Source: AP-15 sp963747735 (GTDB taxonomy: Bacteria; Pseudomonadota; Alphaproteobacteria; ATCC43930; CGMCC-115725). Taken from it: a stretch of DNA of 64,000 nt. The position numbers and the translations under genes were made by a program. The notes below the pieces were generated by a model, which did not search any database, had not been told where the DNA came from, and saw nothing but the letters and a program-made list of their open reading frames with translations. Where the stretch lies: contig CAVVGE010000005.1 of assembly GCA_963747735.1 (NCBI GenBank), positions 434,001 through 498,000 on the forward strand. The letters run 5' to 3'. Shown one piece after another: positions 35,800 through 45,621 of this stretch (the stretch's first letter is position 1; each line of letters starts with the position of its first letter).

Positions 35800-36852
35800 A
35801 TGAACTTTGGCAATTTCCTGTTTCCGGACTGCCGTGAGCCGGAGCGCGACGGCATCGTCATCGACGAGACCTTGCGCGAGGCGGCGCTGTCGGACGAGCT
35901 CGGCGTCGATGTGATCTGGCTCGCCGAGCACCATTTCGACGGCATCTGCGCTTATGTCGACCCGGTGAGCTTTGCCGGCGCGCTCGCCGCCACAACGCGA
36001 CGCGCGGCGATCGGCTTTGCCGTGGTGCAGACGGCGCTGCATCATCCGGTGCGCCTCGCCGAGCAGCTCGCGGTGCTCGACCATATCGCCAAGGGGCGGC
36101 TGATCGTCGGGCTCGGCCGCGGCTCTTCCTACAACATCTATGACTACCAAGGCTTTGGCATCGACCATCGCGAGGCGCAGGCGCGGCTCGACGAGACCGA
36201 GCAAATTTTGCTTCAAGCCTGGCAGGGCAAAAGCTTCGAGCATCACGGCCGGTTCTGGGACCTGAAAGTGCCGATGCTGCGCCCGGTGCCGTACACCAAG
36301 CCGCACCCGCCGCTGATTCGCGCCGCCTCGGGGGAGGCCTCGATGCTCGAGCTGGCGCGACAGGGCCGGCCATTCTTGATGAACGTGCAGCCGATGGCCG
36401 TGACCCGGCGCCGCTGCGCGCTCTATCGGGCGGCGATGCGCGAGGCCGGGCACAGCGCGGACAAGATCGCGCAGACCCTCGGCCAATGCTGGGTCTGGCG
36501 CAACATCGTCGTCGCCGAAACCGACGCCGAGGCCGAGCGGGTCGGTTTCCCGGCATTCCAGGCGATGGTCGCTTCGCGTGCCGAATTGCGCAACCGCATC
36601 TACCGCGACACCGGGGAACGCATCGCGGTGCCGGAGAGCGACCTGCCGTCTGCCCGCGCCAGCGCCGAGAACGGCTTTATCCACGGCGCGCCCGACCGGG
36701 TGGCGGAAGCGCTCGCCGAAATCGACACCCTCGGCATCGGTGGCGTCATCGCCAGCTTTCGCCTGGGTCCGATGCCGCACGAGATTGCAGCGCAGAGCCT
36801 CACGCTTTTTATGCGCGAGGTCGCCCCGCGGTTTCGCCGGACACCCGGCTAA
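35800..36852 (+). CDS. LLM class flavin-dependent oxidoreductase
   Basis: A 350-residue luciferase-like monooxygenase of the bacterial luciferase alpha-like group: 'MNFGNFLFPDCREPERD', 'DVIWLAEHHFDGICAYVDPV', 'RLIVGLGRGSSYNIYDYQGF' and a C-terminal 'GAPDRVAEALAEIDTLGIGG'. Such enzymes use FMNH2 supplied by a reductase. The start at 35800 is supported by caggaggga eight bases upstream; the longer frame from 35752 has no such site. Neighbours on the other strand are Nudix and higA, so no operon partner reveals its substrate. Confidence 0.87.
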   Translation: MNFGNFLFPDCREPERDGIVIDETLREAALSDELGVDVIWLAEHHFDGICAYVDPVSFAGALAATTRRAAIGFAVVQTALHHPVRLAEQLAVLDHIAKGRLIVGLGRGSSYNIYDYQGFGIDHREAQARLDETEQILLQAWQGKSFEHHGRFWDLKVPMLRPVPYTKPHPPLIRAASGEASMLELARQGRPFLMNVQPMAVTRRRCALYRAAMREAGHSADKIAQTLGQCWVWRNIVVAETDAEAERVGFPAFQAMVASRAELRNRIYRDTGERIAVPESDLPSARASAENGFIHGAPDRVAEALAEIDTLGIGGVIASFRLGPMPHEIAAQSLTLFMREVAPRFRRTPG

Positions 36853-36924
36853 AGCGGATCGGTTGGATTTCGACGCCGACCGCCGGCGCGATATCCTTTT
36901 TGGGGAGTATGCCGCGCGCCTCGG

Positions 36925-37227
36925 TCAGGCCACCCGTTGCGGCGAGCGCGGCTCGATTTTCGCCAACTGGTCGGCGATCCGCCGCTTGGCCTCGATAATG
37001 TCATAAGCGTTTTGCAAACGGAGAAAAAAACCCTCGGACAATCCGAGGAATCGGCAGAGCCGCAAATCGGTGTCGGCAGTTATATCTCGAGCACCATTGA
37101 CAATTGCGTGGATGCGATTGCCGGGCACGCCGATCGCATGGGCGAGCTGATTTTGGCTCATGCCGAGCTCCTGCAAAAACTCTTCTTTCAGGATCTCGCC
37201 CGGATGTGGGTTCAAAAGCTCGTCCAT
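36925..37227 (-). CDS. higA: HigA family antitoxin
   Basis: A 100-residue Xre-type helix-turn-helix antitoxin. 'MDELLNPHPGEILKEEFLQE' is the signature HigA N-terminus, followed by the HTH 'MSQNQLAHAIGVPGNRIHAI' and a dimerisation tail. It neutralises HigB and represses the pair. It starts 10 bases after the higB stop. The order toxin first, antitoxin second, is normal for higBA. Confidence 0.94.
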   Translation of the reverse strand: MDELLNPHPGEILKEEFLQELGMSQNQLAHAIGVPGNRIHAIVNGARDITADTDLRLCRFLGLSEGFFLRLQNAYDIIEAKRRIADQLAKIEPRSPQRVA

Positions 37228-37237
37228 GGCCGCCTCG

Positions 37238-37519
37238 TCAATGATAGTCGACGATTTCGACGTCACCTGCGTCCCCGTCCGACCAGACAAAGCAGATGCG
37301 CCACTGCTCATTGATCCTGATGCTCATCTGTCCCGCTCGATTTCCTCTCAAGATTTCCAACCGGTTTCCCGGCGGATTGCGCAAGTCGCTCACGGTGCGC
37401 GCCGCGTCGAGCAAACGCAATTTCCGCAATGCCCGCTCCTGGATTTCGCGCGGAAATCTCCGGCTCACCCTGCCCCGCCCCAGGCTCTCTGTTTCCACAG
37501 ATTTGAAGGAGCGAATCAT
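37238..37519 (-). CDS. higB: HigB toxin, RelE/ParE superfamily mRNA interferase
   Basis: A 93-residue ribosome-dependent endoribonuclease-type toxin. 'RRFPREIQERALRKLRLLDA', 'NPPGNRLEILRGNRAGQMSI' and 'INEQWRICFVWSDGDAGDVE' match chromosomal HigB, including the C-terminal Arg and 'VEIVDYH'. It is intact and paired with higA. The promoter predicted at 37532-37560 would start RNA only about six bases before the Met, so the message may be nearly leaderless. Confidence 0.93.
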   Translation of the reverse strand: MIRSFKSVETESLGRGRVSRRFPREIQERALRKLRLLDAARTVSDLRNPPGNRLEILRGNRAGQMSIRINEQWRICFVWSDGDAGDVEIVDYH

Positions 37520-37531
37520 CCATCAAGTTCA

Positions 37532-37560
37532 AATATAATTCGATACGCGATACGTATCAA
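37532..37560 (-). promoter_or_regulatory. higBA promoter with palindromic operator
   Basis: Read on the minus strand: -35 ttgata (37560-37555), 17-base spacer, -10 tatatt (37537-37532). The perfect palindrome gatacgtatc at 37549-37558 overlaps the -35 box, and a further gatacg lies next to it at 37542-37547. This is what autorepression by HigA requires. Confidence 0.72.
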
Positions 37561-37582
37561 GGTGGTTAATCGATTTAGGCTG

Positions 37583-39262
<1,680 letters not shown>

Positions 39263-39404
39263 CATGACCCTCGAAATCTTGCGGGCTCTCTTCGCATCGA
39301 ACCTCCGGAAGCGCAAGCCGAGCGCCGATCGCCGGCCATTCGCGGCTTGACATTTTCGCCCCGGCTCCGACGCTGCCGACGGCATTTCGGGGTGGAGCAG
39401 GCGA

Positions 39405-40559
39405 ATGGCAAGCGCTTTGGACGGGCTGCGGGTGCTCGATTTTACGACGACGATCGCGGGCCCGCATTGCGGGCGGCTGTTGGCCGACCTCGGCGCCGAG
39501 GTGATCAAGATCGAGGCGCCGGAAGGCGACATGATGCGCACCCGGCCGCCGTTGCGCGATGGCGCCAGCACCAGCTTTGGCCAGCTAAACGCCGGCAAGA
39601 AGAGTGTGGCGCTCGACCTGAAATCGCCGCGCGGGGCCGAGGCGGCGCGCCGGCTCGTCGCCACCGCCGATGTCGTCGTCGAGAACTTCCGGCCCGGCGT
39701 CATGCGCCGTTTCGGCCTCGACTACCCGGCACTCGAGGAGGTCAAGCCCGACATCGTCTATTGCGCGATCTCGGGCTACGGCCAGACCGGCCCCTCCGCG
39801 GAATTGCCGGCCTACGCCCCGGTGATCCACGCCGCCTCGGGCTACGACCTGGCGCAAATCGCCCATCAGATGGAGGAGCGCCCCCCGGATTTCTGCGGCA
39901 TCTACATCGCCGACGTGTTGACCGGCACTTATGCCTTTGGTGCCATCATGGCGGCCATTTACCAGCGCCAGCTGACCGGCGCGGGCCAGATGGTCGATGT
40001 GTCGATGCTCGAAAGCATGCTGAGCTTGACCTTGAGCGAAATCCAGGCGGCGCAGTTTCATGTCGCACCGCCGGGCCGGCCGATCTTTGGCCCGATCACG
40101 ACCAAGGACGGCTTTATCATGCCGGCCATCGCCAGCGAGCGCAGCTTTCAGAACCTCGCCGCCGCCAGCGGTCATCCCGGCTGGGTCGGCGACCCGCGCT
40201 TTGCCCGCTACACCGACCGCAGGCGGCATTGGGGCGATCTGGTCGAGGAATTGGAGCATTGGTCGACAACGCTGACGACCGCCGAGGTCCAGGCGATCTT
40301 CGACCGGCACGGTGTCCCGTCCTCGCCCTACCGAACGGTCAAGGAGGCGATGGCCGACCCGCAGCTCGCGCACCGCGGCGCCTTTGCCGAGATCGCCGAT
40401 GCCGGTGGCCGGTTTCTGGCATTGAACCCGCCCTTCCGCCTCTCCGCCGCCAGCACCGCGGCCCGGCCTTTTGTCGCAGCACTCGGCGAGCATACGGCAG
40501 AGGTGCTGGGCGAGCTCGGCTACACCAGCGCCGAGATTGCCGCGCTCGGCACCGGCTAA
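39405..40559 (+). CDS. CaiB/BaiF family CoA-transferase
   Basis: A 384-residue class III CoA-transferase. The N-terminal 'LDGLRVLDFTTTIAGPHCGR' and 'LADLGAEVIKIEAP' are family signatures, and the catalytic Asp is Asp170 in 'CGIYIADVLTG', matching Asp169 of formyl-CoA transferase. The enzyme moves CoA between an acyl-CoA and a carboxylic acid, as in carnitine, oxalate or bile-acid pathways. It is divergent from glnS and ends in an interlocked stop with the convergent Rid gene. No acyl-CoA ligase or dehydrogenase is adjacent, so the acid is unknown. Confidence 0.92.
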   Translation: MASALDGLRVLDFTTTIAGPHCGRLLADLGAEVIKIEAPEGDMMRTRPPLRDGASTSFGQLNAGKKSVALDLKSPRGAEAARRLVATADVVVENFRPGVMRRFGLDYPALEEVKPDIVYCAISGYGQTGPSAELPAYAPVIHAASGYDLAQIAHQMEERPPDFCGIYIADVLTGTYAFGAIMAAIYQRQLTGAGQMVDVSMLESMLSLTLSEIQAAQFHVAPPGRPIFGPITTKDGFIMPAIASERSFQNLAAASGHPGWVGDPRFARYTDRRRHWGDLVEELEHWSTTLTTAEVQAIFDRHGVPSSPYRTVKEAMADPQLAHRGAFAEIADAGGRFLALNPPFRLSAASTAARPFVAALGEHTAEVLGELGYTSAEIAALGTG

Positions 40560-40948
40560 AGCACGGCGATCGCCTCGATCTCGATCAGAAATTCAGGCTG
40601 GGCCAAGCCGGTCACCTGGACCAGGGTCGAGGCCGGCATCTTTTTGCCAAAGAACTCCTCGCGGATCGCGCTGTAATCGGCGCGGTGGCGGATGTCGGTC
40701 AAATAGGTGTTGACCTTGACGATGTTGCGCATCGTCCCGCCGCCGGCTTCGACCTGGGCCTTTAGCGCCTCCAAGGCAGCGTGCGCCTGCGCCTTGAAGT
40801 CGCCGGCATGGGCGGCTTGCCCGTTGGCGTCATAGGCGACCTGGCCGGACAGATAAAGGACCGTCTGCGCGCCGCTGACCTTGACCGCCTGCGCATAGGT
40901 CGGCGGGTCCCAGACGCTCTTCGCCGCATAGGGCTCGATATTCGGCAT
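40556..40948 (-). CDS. Rid (YjgF/YER057c/UK114) family protein lacking the RidA arginine
   Basis: A 130-residue Rid-fold protein; 'TVLYLSGQVAYDANGQAAHA' and 'NIVKVNTYLTDIRHRADYSA' are typical, and the end 'FLIEIEAIAVL' closes the chorismate-mutase-like barrel. In RidA the motif is 'PARS', whose Arg binds the carboxylate of enamine/imine substrates; here it reads 'PASTLVQV', so that Arg is missing. The protein is thus likely of a Rid2-7 subgroup with a different activity. It shares four bases with the CaiB-family stop (tail-to-tail) and lies 46 bases downstream of the selA stop on the same strand. Confidence 0.87.
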   Translation of the reverse strand: MPNIEPYAAKSVWDPPTYAQAVKVSGAQTVLYLSGQVAYDANGQAAHAGDFKAQAHAALEALKAQVEAGGGTMRNIVKVNTYLTDIRHRADYSAIREEFFGKKMPASTLVQVTGLAQPEFLIEIEAIAVL

Positions 40949-40994
40949 ATCGTTCGCTCCCTCTGTCGATAAAGCTCCATTGGCGAGAAAAAGG

Positions 40995-42416
40995 TTATTT
41001 CGGGTCGCCTCGGCGGGCCAGCTCGATCACGGGGAGCCGGTCGAGCTGGGCAACAAAGCCGGCTTCGTCTTCGAGACAGCGCAAATCGAGCAGCACCTTC
41101 CCGGCCTCGATGCGCCCGATGACCGGCACCGGCAAGGCCCGCAAGGCGCGCGCCAGGGTCTCGACGGCGGCGCCGGATTTCGCCCGGCCGAGCGGGCGCA
41201 GCGCCAGCGCCGCGCTCGGCAGCAACGACACCGGCAAGGCGCCGCTGCCGATCTGGCTCTTGGCCTCGACGATTTCGATCGCGGCGACGCCCTGTAACGC
41301 GCGCGCGATTTGCGGCAGCAGGCGATCGGCGAGGGCTGCGATCTCGGCGCGCGGGCGGGACAACAGGCGCAACGTCGGCAACCGCTCGGCGAGACGCTCG
41401 GGGTCGGCGTAAAGGCGGAGCACCGCTTCGAGCGCCGCGAGACGGATCTTGTCGAGCCGCAAGGCGCGCTTGAGCGGGTTTTTGGCCAGTCTGGCAACGA
41501 GGTCGGCGCGGCCGACGACGAGCCCGGCCTGCGGCCCGCCGAGCAATTTGTCGCCGCTGAAGGTGACGAGATCGGCACCATGGGCCAGCGCCTCGCCAAC
41601 CGTCGGCTCGTGCGGCAGCCCCCAGGCGACGAGATCGACGAGCGAGCCGCTGCCGAGGTCCTCGACAAACGGGACCGCATGCTCGCGCGCCAATCTGGCG
41701 AGCCCTGCCGCCGGCGCCGAAGCGGTAAAGCCGTGGATCGCGAAATTGCTGGTATGGGCCTTTAGGATCAGCCCGGTCTGCGGCCCGATCGCGGCGGCAA
41801 AATCGGCGAGATGGGTGCGGTTGGTGGTGCCGACCTCATGGAGCCGGGTGCCGGCGCGCGCCATGATGTCGGGCAGGCGAAACGAGCCGCCGATCTCGAT
41901 CAGCTCGCCGCGCGAGACGATGGTTTCGCGCCCGTCGGCCAATGTGTTGAGCGTCAGCACCAAGGCGCCGGCGTTGTTGTTGACCGCGAGCGCCGCCGCG
42001 GCCCCGGTCAGCCGCTTGAGCCAACCCGAAACATGGTCGTCGCGCTCGCCGCGCCGGCCGGTGTCGAGATCGTATTCGAGGCTCGACGGGTCGCGCATCG
42101 CCGCCACGGCTGCCGCGACCGCTTCCTCCGGCAATGGCGCGCGGCCGAGATTGGTATGCAGCACGGTCCCGGTCAGGTTGAACACGCGGCGCTGCGACGG
42201 GCGCATCAAATCGGCGAGCGAGCGCTCGCTGTCCTCTACAATCGTCGCGACCGCGGCGGCCTCGCCGGCGCCCCGCCGTGCCGCGAGCGCTGTCCTGACC
42301 GCATCGAGCGCGAGGCTCCGCCCATAGCGCGCGGCGAGGCTCCTCCCCGTTGCGGAGCTCAGCACCTTATAAACCGCCGGCAAGGCGGCGCGGCCTTCGC
42401 GCGGGCCTCCCCTCAT
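40995..42416 (-). CDS. selA: L-seryl-tRNA(Sec) selenium transferase
   Basis: A 473-residue PLP enzyme that converts Ser-tRNA(Sec) to Sec-tRNA(Sec) with selenophosphate. The PLP lysine is Lys290 in 'VTFSGDKLLGGPQAG' (Lys295 in E. coli). 'FNLTGTVLHTNLGRAPLPEE' and 'GELIEIGGSFRLPDIMARAG' are diagnostic. Its start overlaps the selD stop (atga), so the two are translationally coupled. Nothing recognisable as selB or selC is seen nearby. Confidence 0.94.
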   Translation of the reverse strand: MRGGPREGRAALPAVYKVLSSATGRSLAARYGRSLALDAVRTALAARRGAGEAAAVATIVEDSERSLADLMRPSQRRVFNLTGTVLHTNLGRAPLPEEAVAAAVAAMRDPSSLEYDLDTGRRGERDDHVSGWLKRLTGAAAALAVNNNAGALVLTLNTLADGRETIVSRGELIEIGGSFRLPDIMARAGTRLHEVGTTNRTHLADFAAAIGPQTGLILKAHTSNFAIHGFTASAPAAGLARLAREHAVPFVEDLGSGSLVDLVAWGLPHEPTVGEALAHGADLVTFSGDKLLGGPQAGLVVGRADLVARLAKNPLKRALRLDKIRLAALEAVLRLYADPERLAERLPTLRLLSRPRAEIAALADRLLPQIARALQGVAAIEIVEAKSQIGSGALPVSLLPSAALALRPLGRAKSGAAVETLARALRALPVPVIGRIEAGKVLLDLRCLEDEAGFVAQLDRLPVIELARRGDPK

Positions 42417-44647
42417 GAGGCGACGACCGGCTCGGGCAGGGTCTCGGCGGCGCCGGTTTCGAGGCCAATCCGCGGCTCGCCCGTGCCGGATGCTTCGATC
42501 CGGCCGATCAGCGCGGCGCGATAGCCGAGACGGCGCAATTCGGCCAGGCACCGGGAGGCGCGCTCGGCCGGCAACCCGGCGAGCAATCCGCCGGCGGTCT
42601 GCGGGTCGATCAAGAGCGGCGCCATCGGGCATGTTCGAGCGGCGGAGTCGAGCGCGGCGAGGGCGCCGAGATTGTCGGCGTGCAGCGAGCTCGTGATGCC
42701 GCGCTCGATCAGCTCGAGGGCACCGTCGAGCGCCGGGACCGCTTCGGGGTCGAGCACCGCCTCGCAACCCGACGCGCGCAGCATCTCGACAAGATGGCCG
42801 ACGAGCCCGAACCCGGTCACATCGGTGCAAGCCGTGGCGCCATGGGCGGCAAGGCACGCGGCGGCGGGTCCCGCCGGCTGCAGCATCGTCGCGATGGCGC
42901 CCGCGACCACCTGTGCCGGGGCCACCCCGCGCCCGTCGGCGGCGAGGATCACCCCGGTGCCGAGCGGCTTGGTCAGGACCAGCCGGTCGCCGTTGCGCAA
43001 TCCCCCTTTGCGCAGCAGCTTCCCCAAAGGCGCGCGCCCGGTCACGGCAAAGCCCAGCGCCAGCTCCGCACCCTCGGCGCTGTGGCCGCCGACGAGTGCG
43101 GCACCCGCAGGCTCGAGCACGTCGAGCGCGCCGCGCAGCATGTGGAACAGGTCGTGCTCGACGATTGCCGGGCGCGCCGGCGGCAAGGTGGCGATGGCGA
43201 GTGCCGTATCGGGCAGCGCCCCCATCGCATAAATGTCGTTCAACGCGTGGGTCGCGGCGATCCGGCCAAAGAGATAGGGGTCGGTCACCATCGCCCGGAA
43301 AAAATCGACGCTTTGCAGCAATGGCGGCGCCCCGGGAAATGCGATCAGCGCTGCGTCGTCCGGGCTGTCGAGGCCGATCGCGACGATATCGCCAGCCACC
43401 GGATCGCCGGCCACCGGCCGCAGCCGCTCGATGACCCGGCCGAGCACCGCCGCCGGCACCTTGGCGGCGCAGCCGCCGCAGCGCATCGGCCCCTCGCCGG
43501 GCTCGGGCGTCATTTCCGGCAAATTGGAATAGCGCCGCATCCAGCGCCGGTCGATCCAGTCTTTCAGCCGCCACCACACGGCACCCTCTGCGGCAAAGCG
43601 CCCGCGCGAGGCGACGGCACGCCCGTCACCGGTGCCGATCAGCGCCAGCCCGCGGCGCTGCGGCATGGCTCGACGCAGCTTTTGCCCGGCCAGCGCCCGG
43701 CGCAGATTGGCGGCGAGCGGCGGCCCCTGGCGGACGGCGTAGACACCGGCTTTCTCGCGCGGATGAGCGAGCATCGTCGCGACATCGCCGGCCGCGAAAA
43801 TGCGCGGGTCGGCGGGCGAGCGCAGGGTCTCCTCGATCGCGACAAACCCGTCCGCGGTCAGTGTCAGCCCGGTCTCGGCGAGCCATGGAGCGGCACCGGC
43901 CTCGGTCACCCACAACGCCTCGTCGAACGCGATCTGCCGGCCATCGGCGCAACACAGCGCGCCGGGCTCGACCCGGACCACCGCGGCCTTGGTCGCGACC
44001 ACGATGCCGCGCTCGGCGAACAGCCGCTCGAACCGGCGGCGCACACCGGAATTATGGGTCGGCAGCAGCGTCTCGGCGGTGACCAGCGTCACGCCCAGCG
44101 CCGCCGTGCCGATCGCCGCCAGCCTATGTTGCGCCGCGAGCGCCAGCTCGACACCGCCGGCACCGCCGCCGACGACCGCGAGCCGCAGCCGCGGGGCAAG
44201 GCGCGCGCGCTCGACGAGCGCTTCCCAGCGGGCCGCGAATTGCGCGATCGGCTTGACCGCAACGGTGTGCTCGGCGGCACCCGGCACGTCGTGCGATCGC
44301 GGCGCCGAGCCGATGTCGAGCGACAAGAAATCCCAGCGGATCGGGGGGTGCGCCCGGCACAGGAGATGGGCCGCCGCGCGGTCGATGCCGGTCGCCTCGT
44401 CATGCACCAGCCGGGCGCCGGCAAAGCGCACGAGCCGGCCGAGATCGATATGGCACTCGTCGAACGGGTAACGGCCGGCGACCCAGCCCGGCAGCATCCC
44501 CGAATACGGCGTCTCGACATCGCGCGCGACGAGGGTCAGCCGCACCCCCGGCACCGGCCGCATCGCAAAGCTCTTCAGCACATGGACATGCGCGTGCCCG
44601 CCCCCGGCCAGCACCAGATCCTGCGCGATGGGAGCCGCCTGCCGCAT
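42413..44647 (-). CDS. selD: Two-domain selenide, water dikinase with N-terminal FAD/NAD oxidoreductase domain
   Basis: A 744-residue fusion. Residues 1-380 are an NDH-2-like pyridine nucleotide-disulfide oxidoreductase: FAD loop 'VLAGGGHAHVHVL' at 12-24, NAD loop 'VVGGGAGGVELAL' at 158-170 and the second FAD motif 'IFAAGDVATM' near 283. Residues 386-744 are SelD, which makes selenophosphate from selenide and ATP; the catalytic pair is Cys393 and Lys396 in 'RCGGCAAKV', with Cys instead of selenocysteine. Such fusions are known in scattered bacteria, and the redox domain may generate selenide. The start at 44647 precedes the FAD loop closely; the frame extends 23 codons upstream. Confidence 0.93.
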   Translation of the reverse strand: MRQAAPIAQDLVLAGGGHAHVHVLKSFAMRPVPGVRLTLVARDVETPYSGMLPGWVAGRYPFDECHIDLGRLVRFAGARLVHDEATGIDRAAAHLLCRAHPPIRWDFLSLDIGSAPRSHDVPGAAEHTVAVKPIAQFAARWEALVERARLAPRLRLAVVGGGAGGVELALAAQHRLAAIGTAALGVTLVTAETLLPTHNSGVRRRFERLFAERGIVVATKAAVVRVEPGALCCADGRQIAFDEALWVTEAGAAPWLAETGLTLTADGFVAIEETLRSPADPRIFAAGDVATMLAHPREKAGVYAVRQGPPLAANLRRALAGQKLRRAMPQRRGLALIGTGDGRAVASRGRFAAEGAVWWRLKDWIDRRWMRRYSNLPEMTPEPGEGPMRCGGCAAKVPAAVLGRVIERLRPVAGDPVAGDIVAIGLDSPDDAALIAFPGAPPLLQSVDFFRAMVTDPYLFGRIAATHALNDIYAMGALPDTALAIATLPPARPAIVEHDLFHMLRGALDVLEPAGAALVGGHSAEGAELALGFAVTGRAPLGKLLRKGGLRNGDRLVLTKPLGTGVILAADGRGVAPAQVVAGAIATMLQPAGPAAACLAAHGATACTDVTGFGLVGHLVEMLRASGCEAVLDPEAVPALDGALELIERGITSSLHADNLGALAALDSAARTCPMAPLLIDPQTAGGLLAGLPAERASRCLAELRRLGYRAALIGRIEASGTGEPRIGLETGAAETLPEPVVAS

Positions 44648-44736
44648 CCGCGCACTATGGCGCAGCGCCACCCGGATGACGAGCGGCCGGCGGCCCGGCA
44701 ACCTCGTGCACGTCATCGCTGAAAGGCTTTCGTAAG

Positions 44737-44953
44737 TTTAACGTGATAATATACATAATGACGGTCACCGACGGAGCTTCGGAATCGGAGCCGGCATGCA
44801 CGATGATGTGGTCCTTCGCCGGCAGGGTCGCCGCGGTCACACTGCCACCCGCCACAAAATCCATCTCCGACTTTCCGCCGCCGAGCACACTGCCGATAAA
44901 CACCGCGCCCGGTTCCACCACCACCTTGCCGCCGCTGCCAGCTGCGCTGCCGA
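44737..44953 (-). pseudogene. Fragment of a beta-helical surface protein
   Basis: On the minus strand about 60 codons read 'GGKVVVEPGAVFIGSVLGGG' and 'KSEMDFVAGGSVTAATLPA', typical of autotransporter/RTX beta-helix repeats. No start or complete end is present. It abuts, head to head, the export-tail fragment on the other strand. Confidence 0.5.
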
Positions 44954-44955
44954 CC

Positions 44956-45018
44956 CTCGTCTCGCATTTGACCGGCGCCCCGTCGCTCGCCGCCACGCAG
45001 CTCTTCTTCATCGCCTGA
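44956..45018 (+). pseudogene. Detached C-terminal export tail of a surface protein
   Basis: Twenty codons plus stop read 'LVSHLTGAPSLAATQLFFIA'. The DNA differs from the tail of the pseudogene at 34147-34209 at 4 of 63 positions and is related to the last codons of the giant protein at 31.3 kb. The upstream sequence is in the opposite orientation (minus-strand fragment), so an inversion or recombination joined them. Confidence 0.6.
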
Positions 45019-45122
45019 CCGCCCGCAAGCGCGGCGTCTTGCCGGGCGTCGGCCGGCGGCCATCGCCCGCGAGAGCGAAAAGCAGTGCGAGCCAGCCGTT
45101 TCGAGCGCGGCGTTTGCGCCCG

Positions 45123-45372
45123 TCAGCCGAGCGCGAGCAGGCGCTGCGCGTCGGCCGGCGCCAGTGGCGGAGCGAGGACGTCGAAGCGGCCGGTGCAGCG
45201 CAGCCCGCCGGCGATCCGGCGCGTCGCGGCCAGCGCCATCTGGCTCGCCGTGCTGACGCGAGCGACGCCCAGCCTTTCGAGCTCCTCGACGCTCGGCGAC
45301 CCGGAACGGACATTGATGTTGACCGACGCTCCGCCGAGCGCCTTGACCAGCCGCTCGATCGTCGCCGAGGCG
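45123..45372 (-). pseudogene. C-terminal fragment of an isocitrate lyase/PEP mutase family protein
   Basis: About 83 codons read 'LVKALGGASVNINVRSGSPS', 'VEELERLGVARVSTASQMAL' and 'GRFDVLAPPLAPADAQRLL' to a normal stop at 45123. This is the last barrel strand and C-terminal helices of the PEP mutase/isocitrate lyase superfamily (proteins of ~260-290 residues). The catalytic N-terminal two thirds are missing; the frame is lost upstream of 45372. The 45373-45621 gap that follows holds nothing recognisable. Confidence 0.72.
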
Positions 45373-45621
45373 GATCGCTCCCTCTATCCCGGCCGAAACC
45401 AGCGCCCTACCCTCCTCTCGCCAGCCGGGAGCAGTCAAGCAGGCGATCGCGAAAGCCGCGGTTCTGCTGCAATCAAAGCAAGCCGCTTTTCAGCGCGCGC
45501 GATGACTGGTAGATTGCCGCCATAGAACCCAGGGGGTTTGCGGCAGATTCCCCCAACGTTCGCTATGGCGTGCAAAACAAATCGCCTGGGGTGCTCTCGG
45601 TAGGGCTGTGGCCACGGTGAG

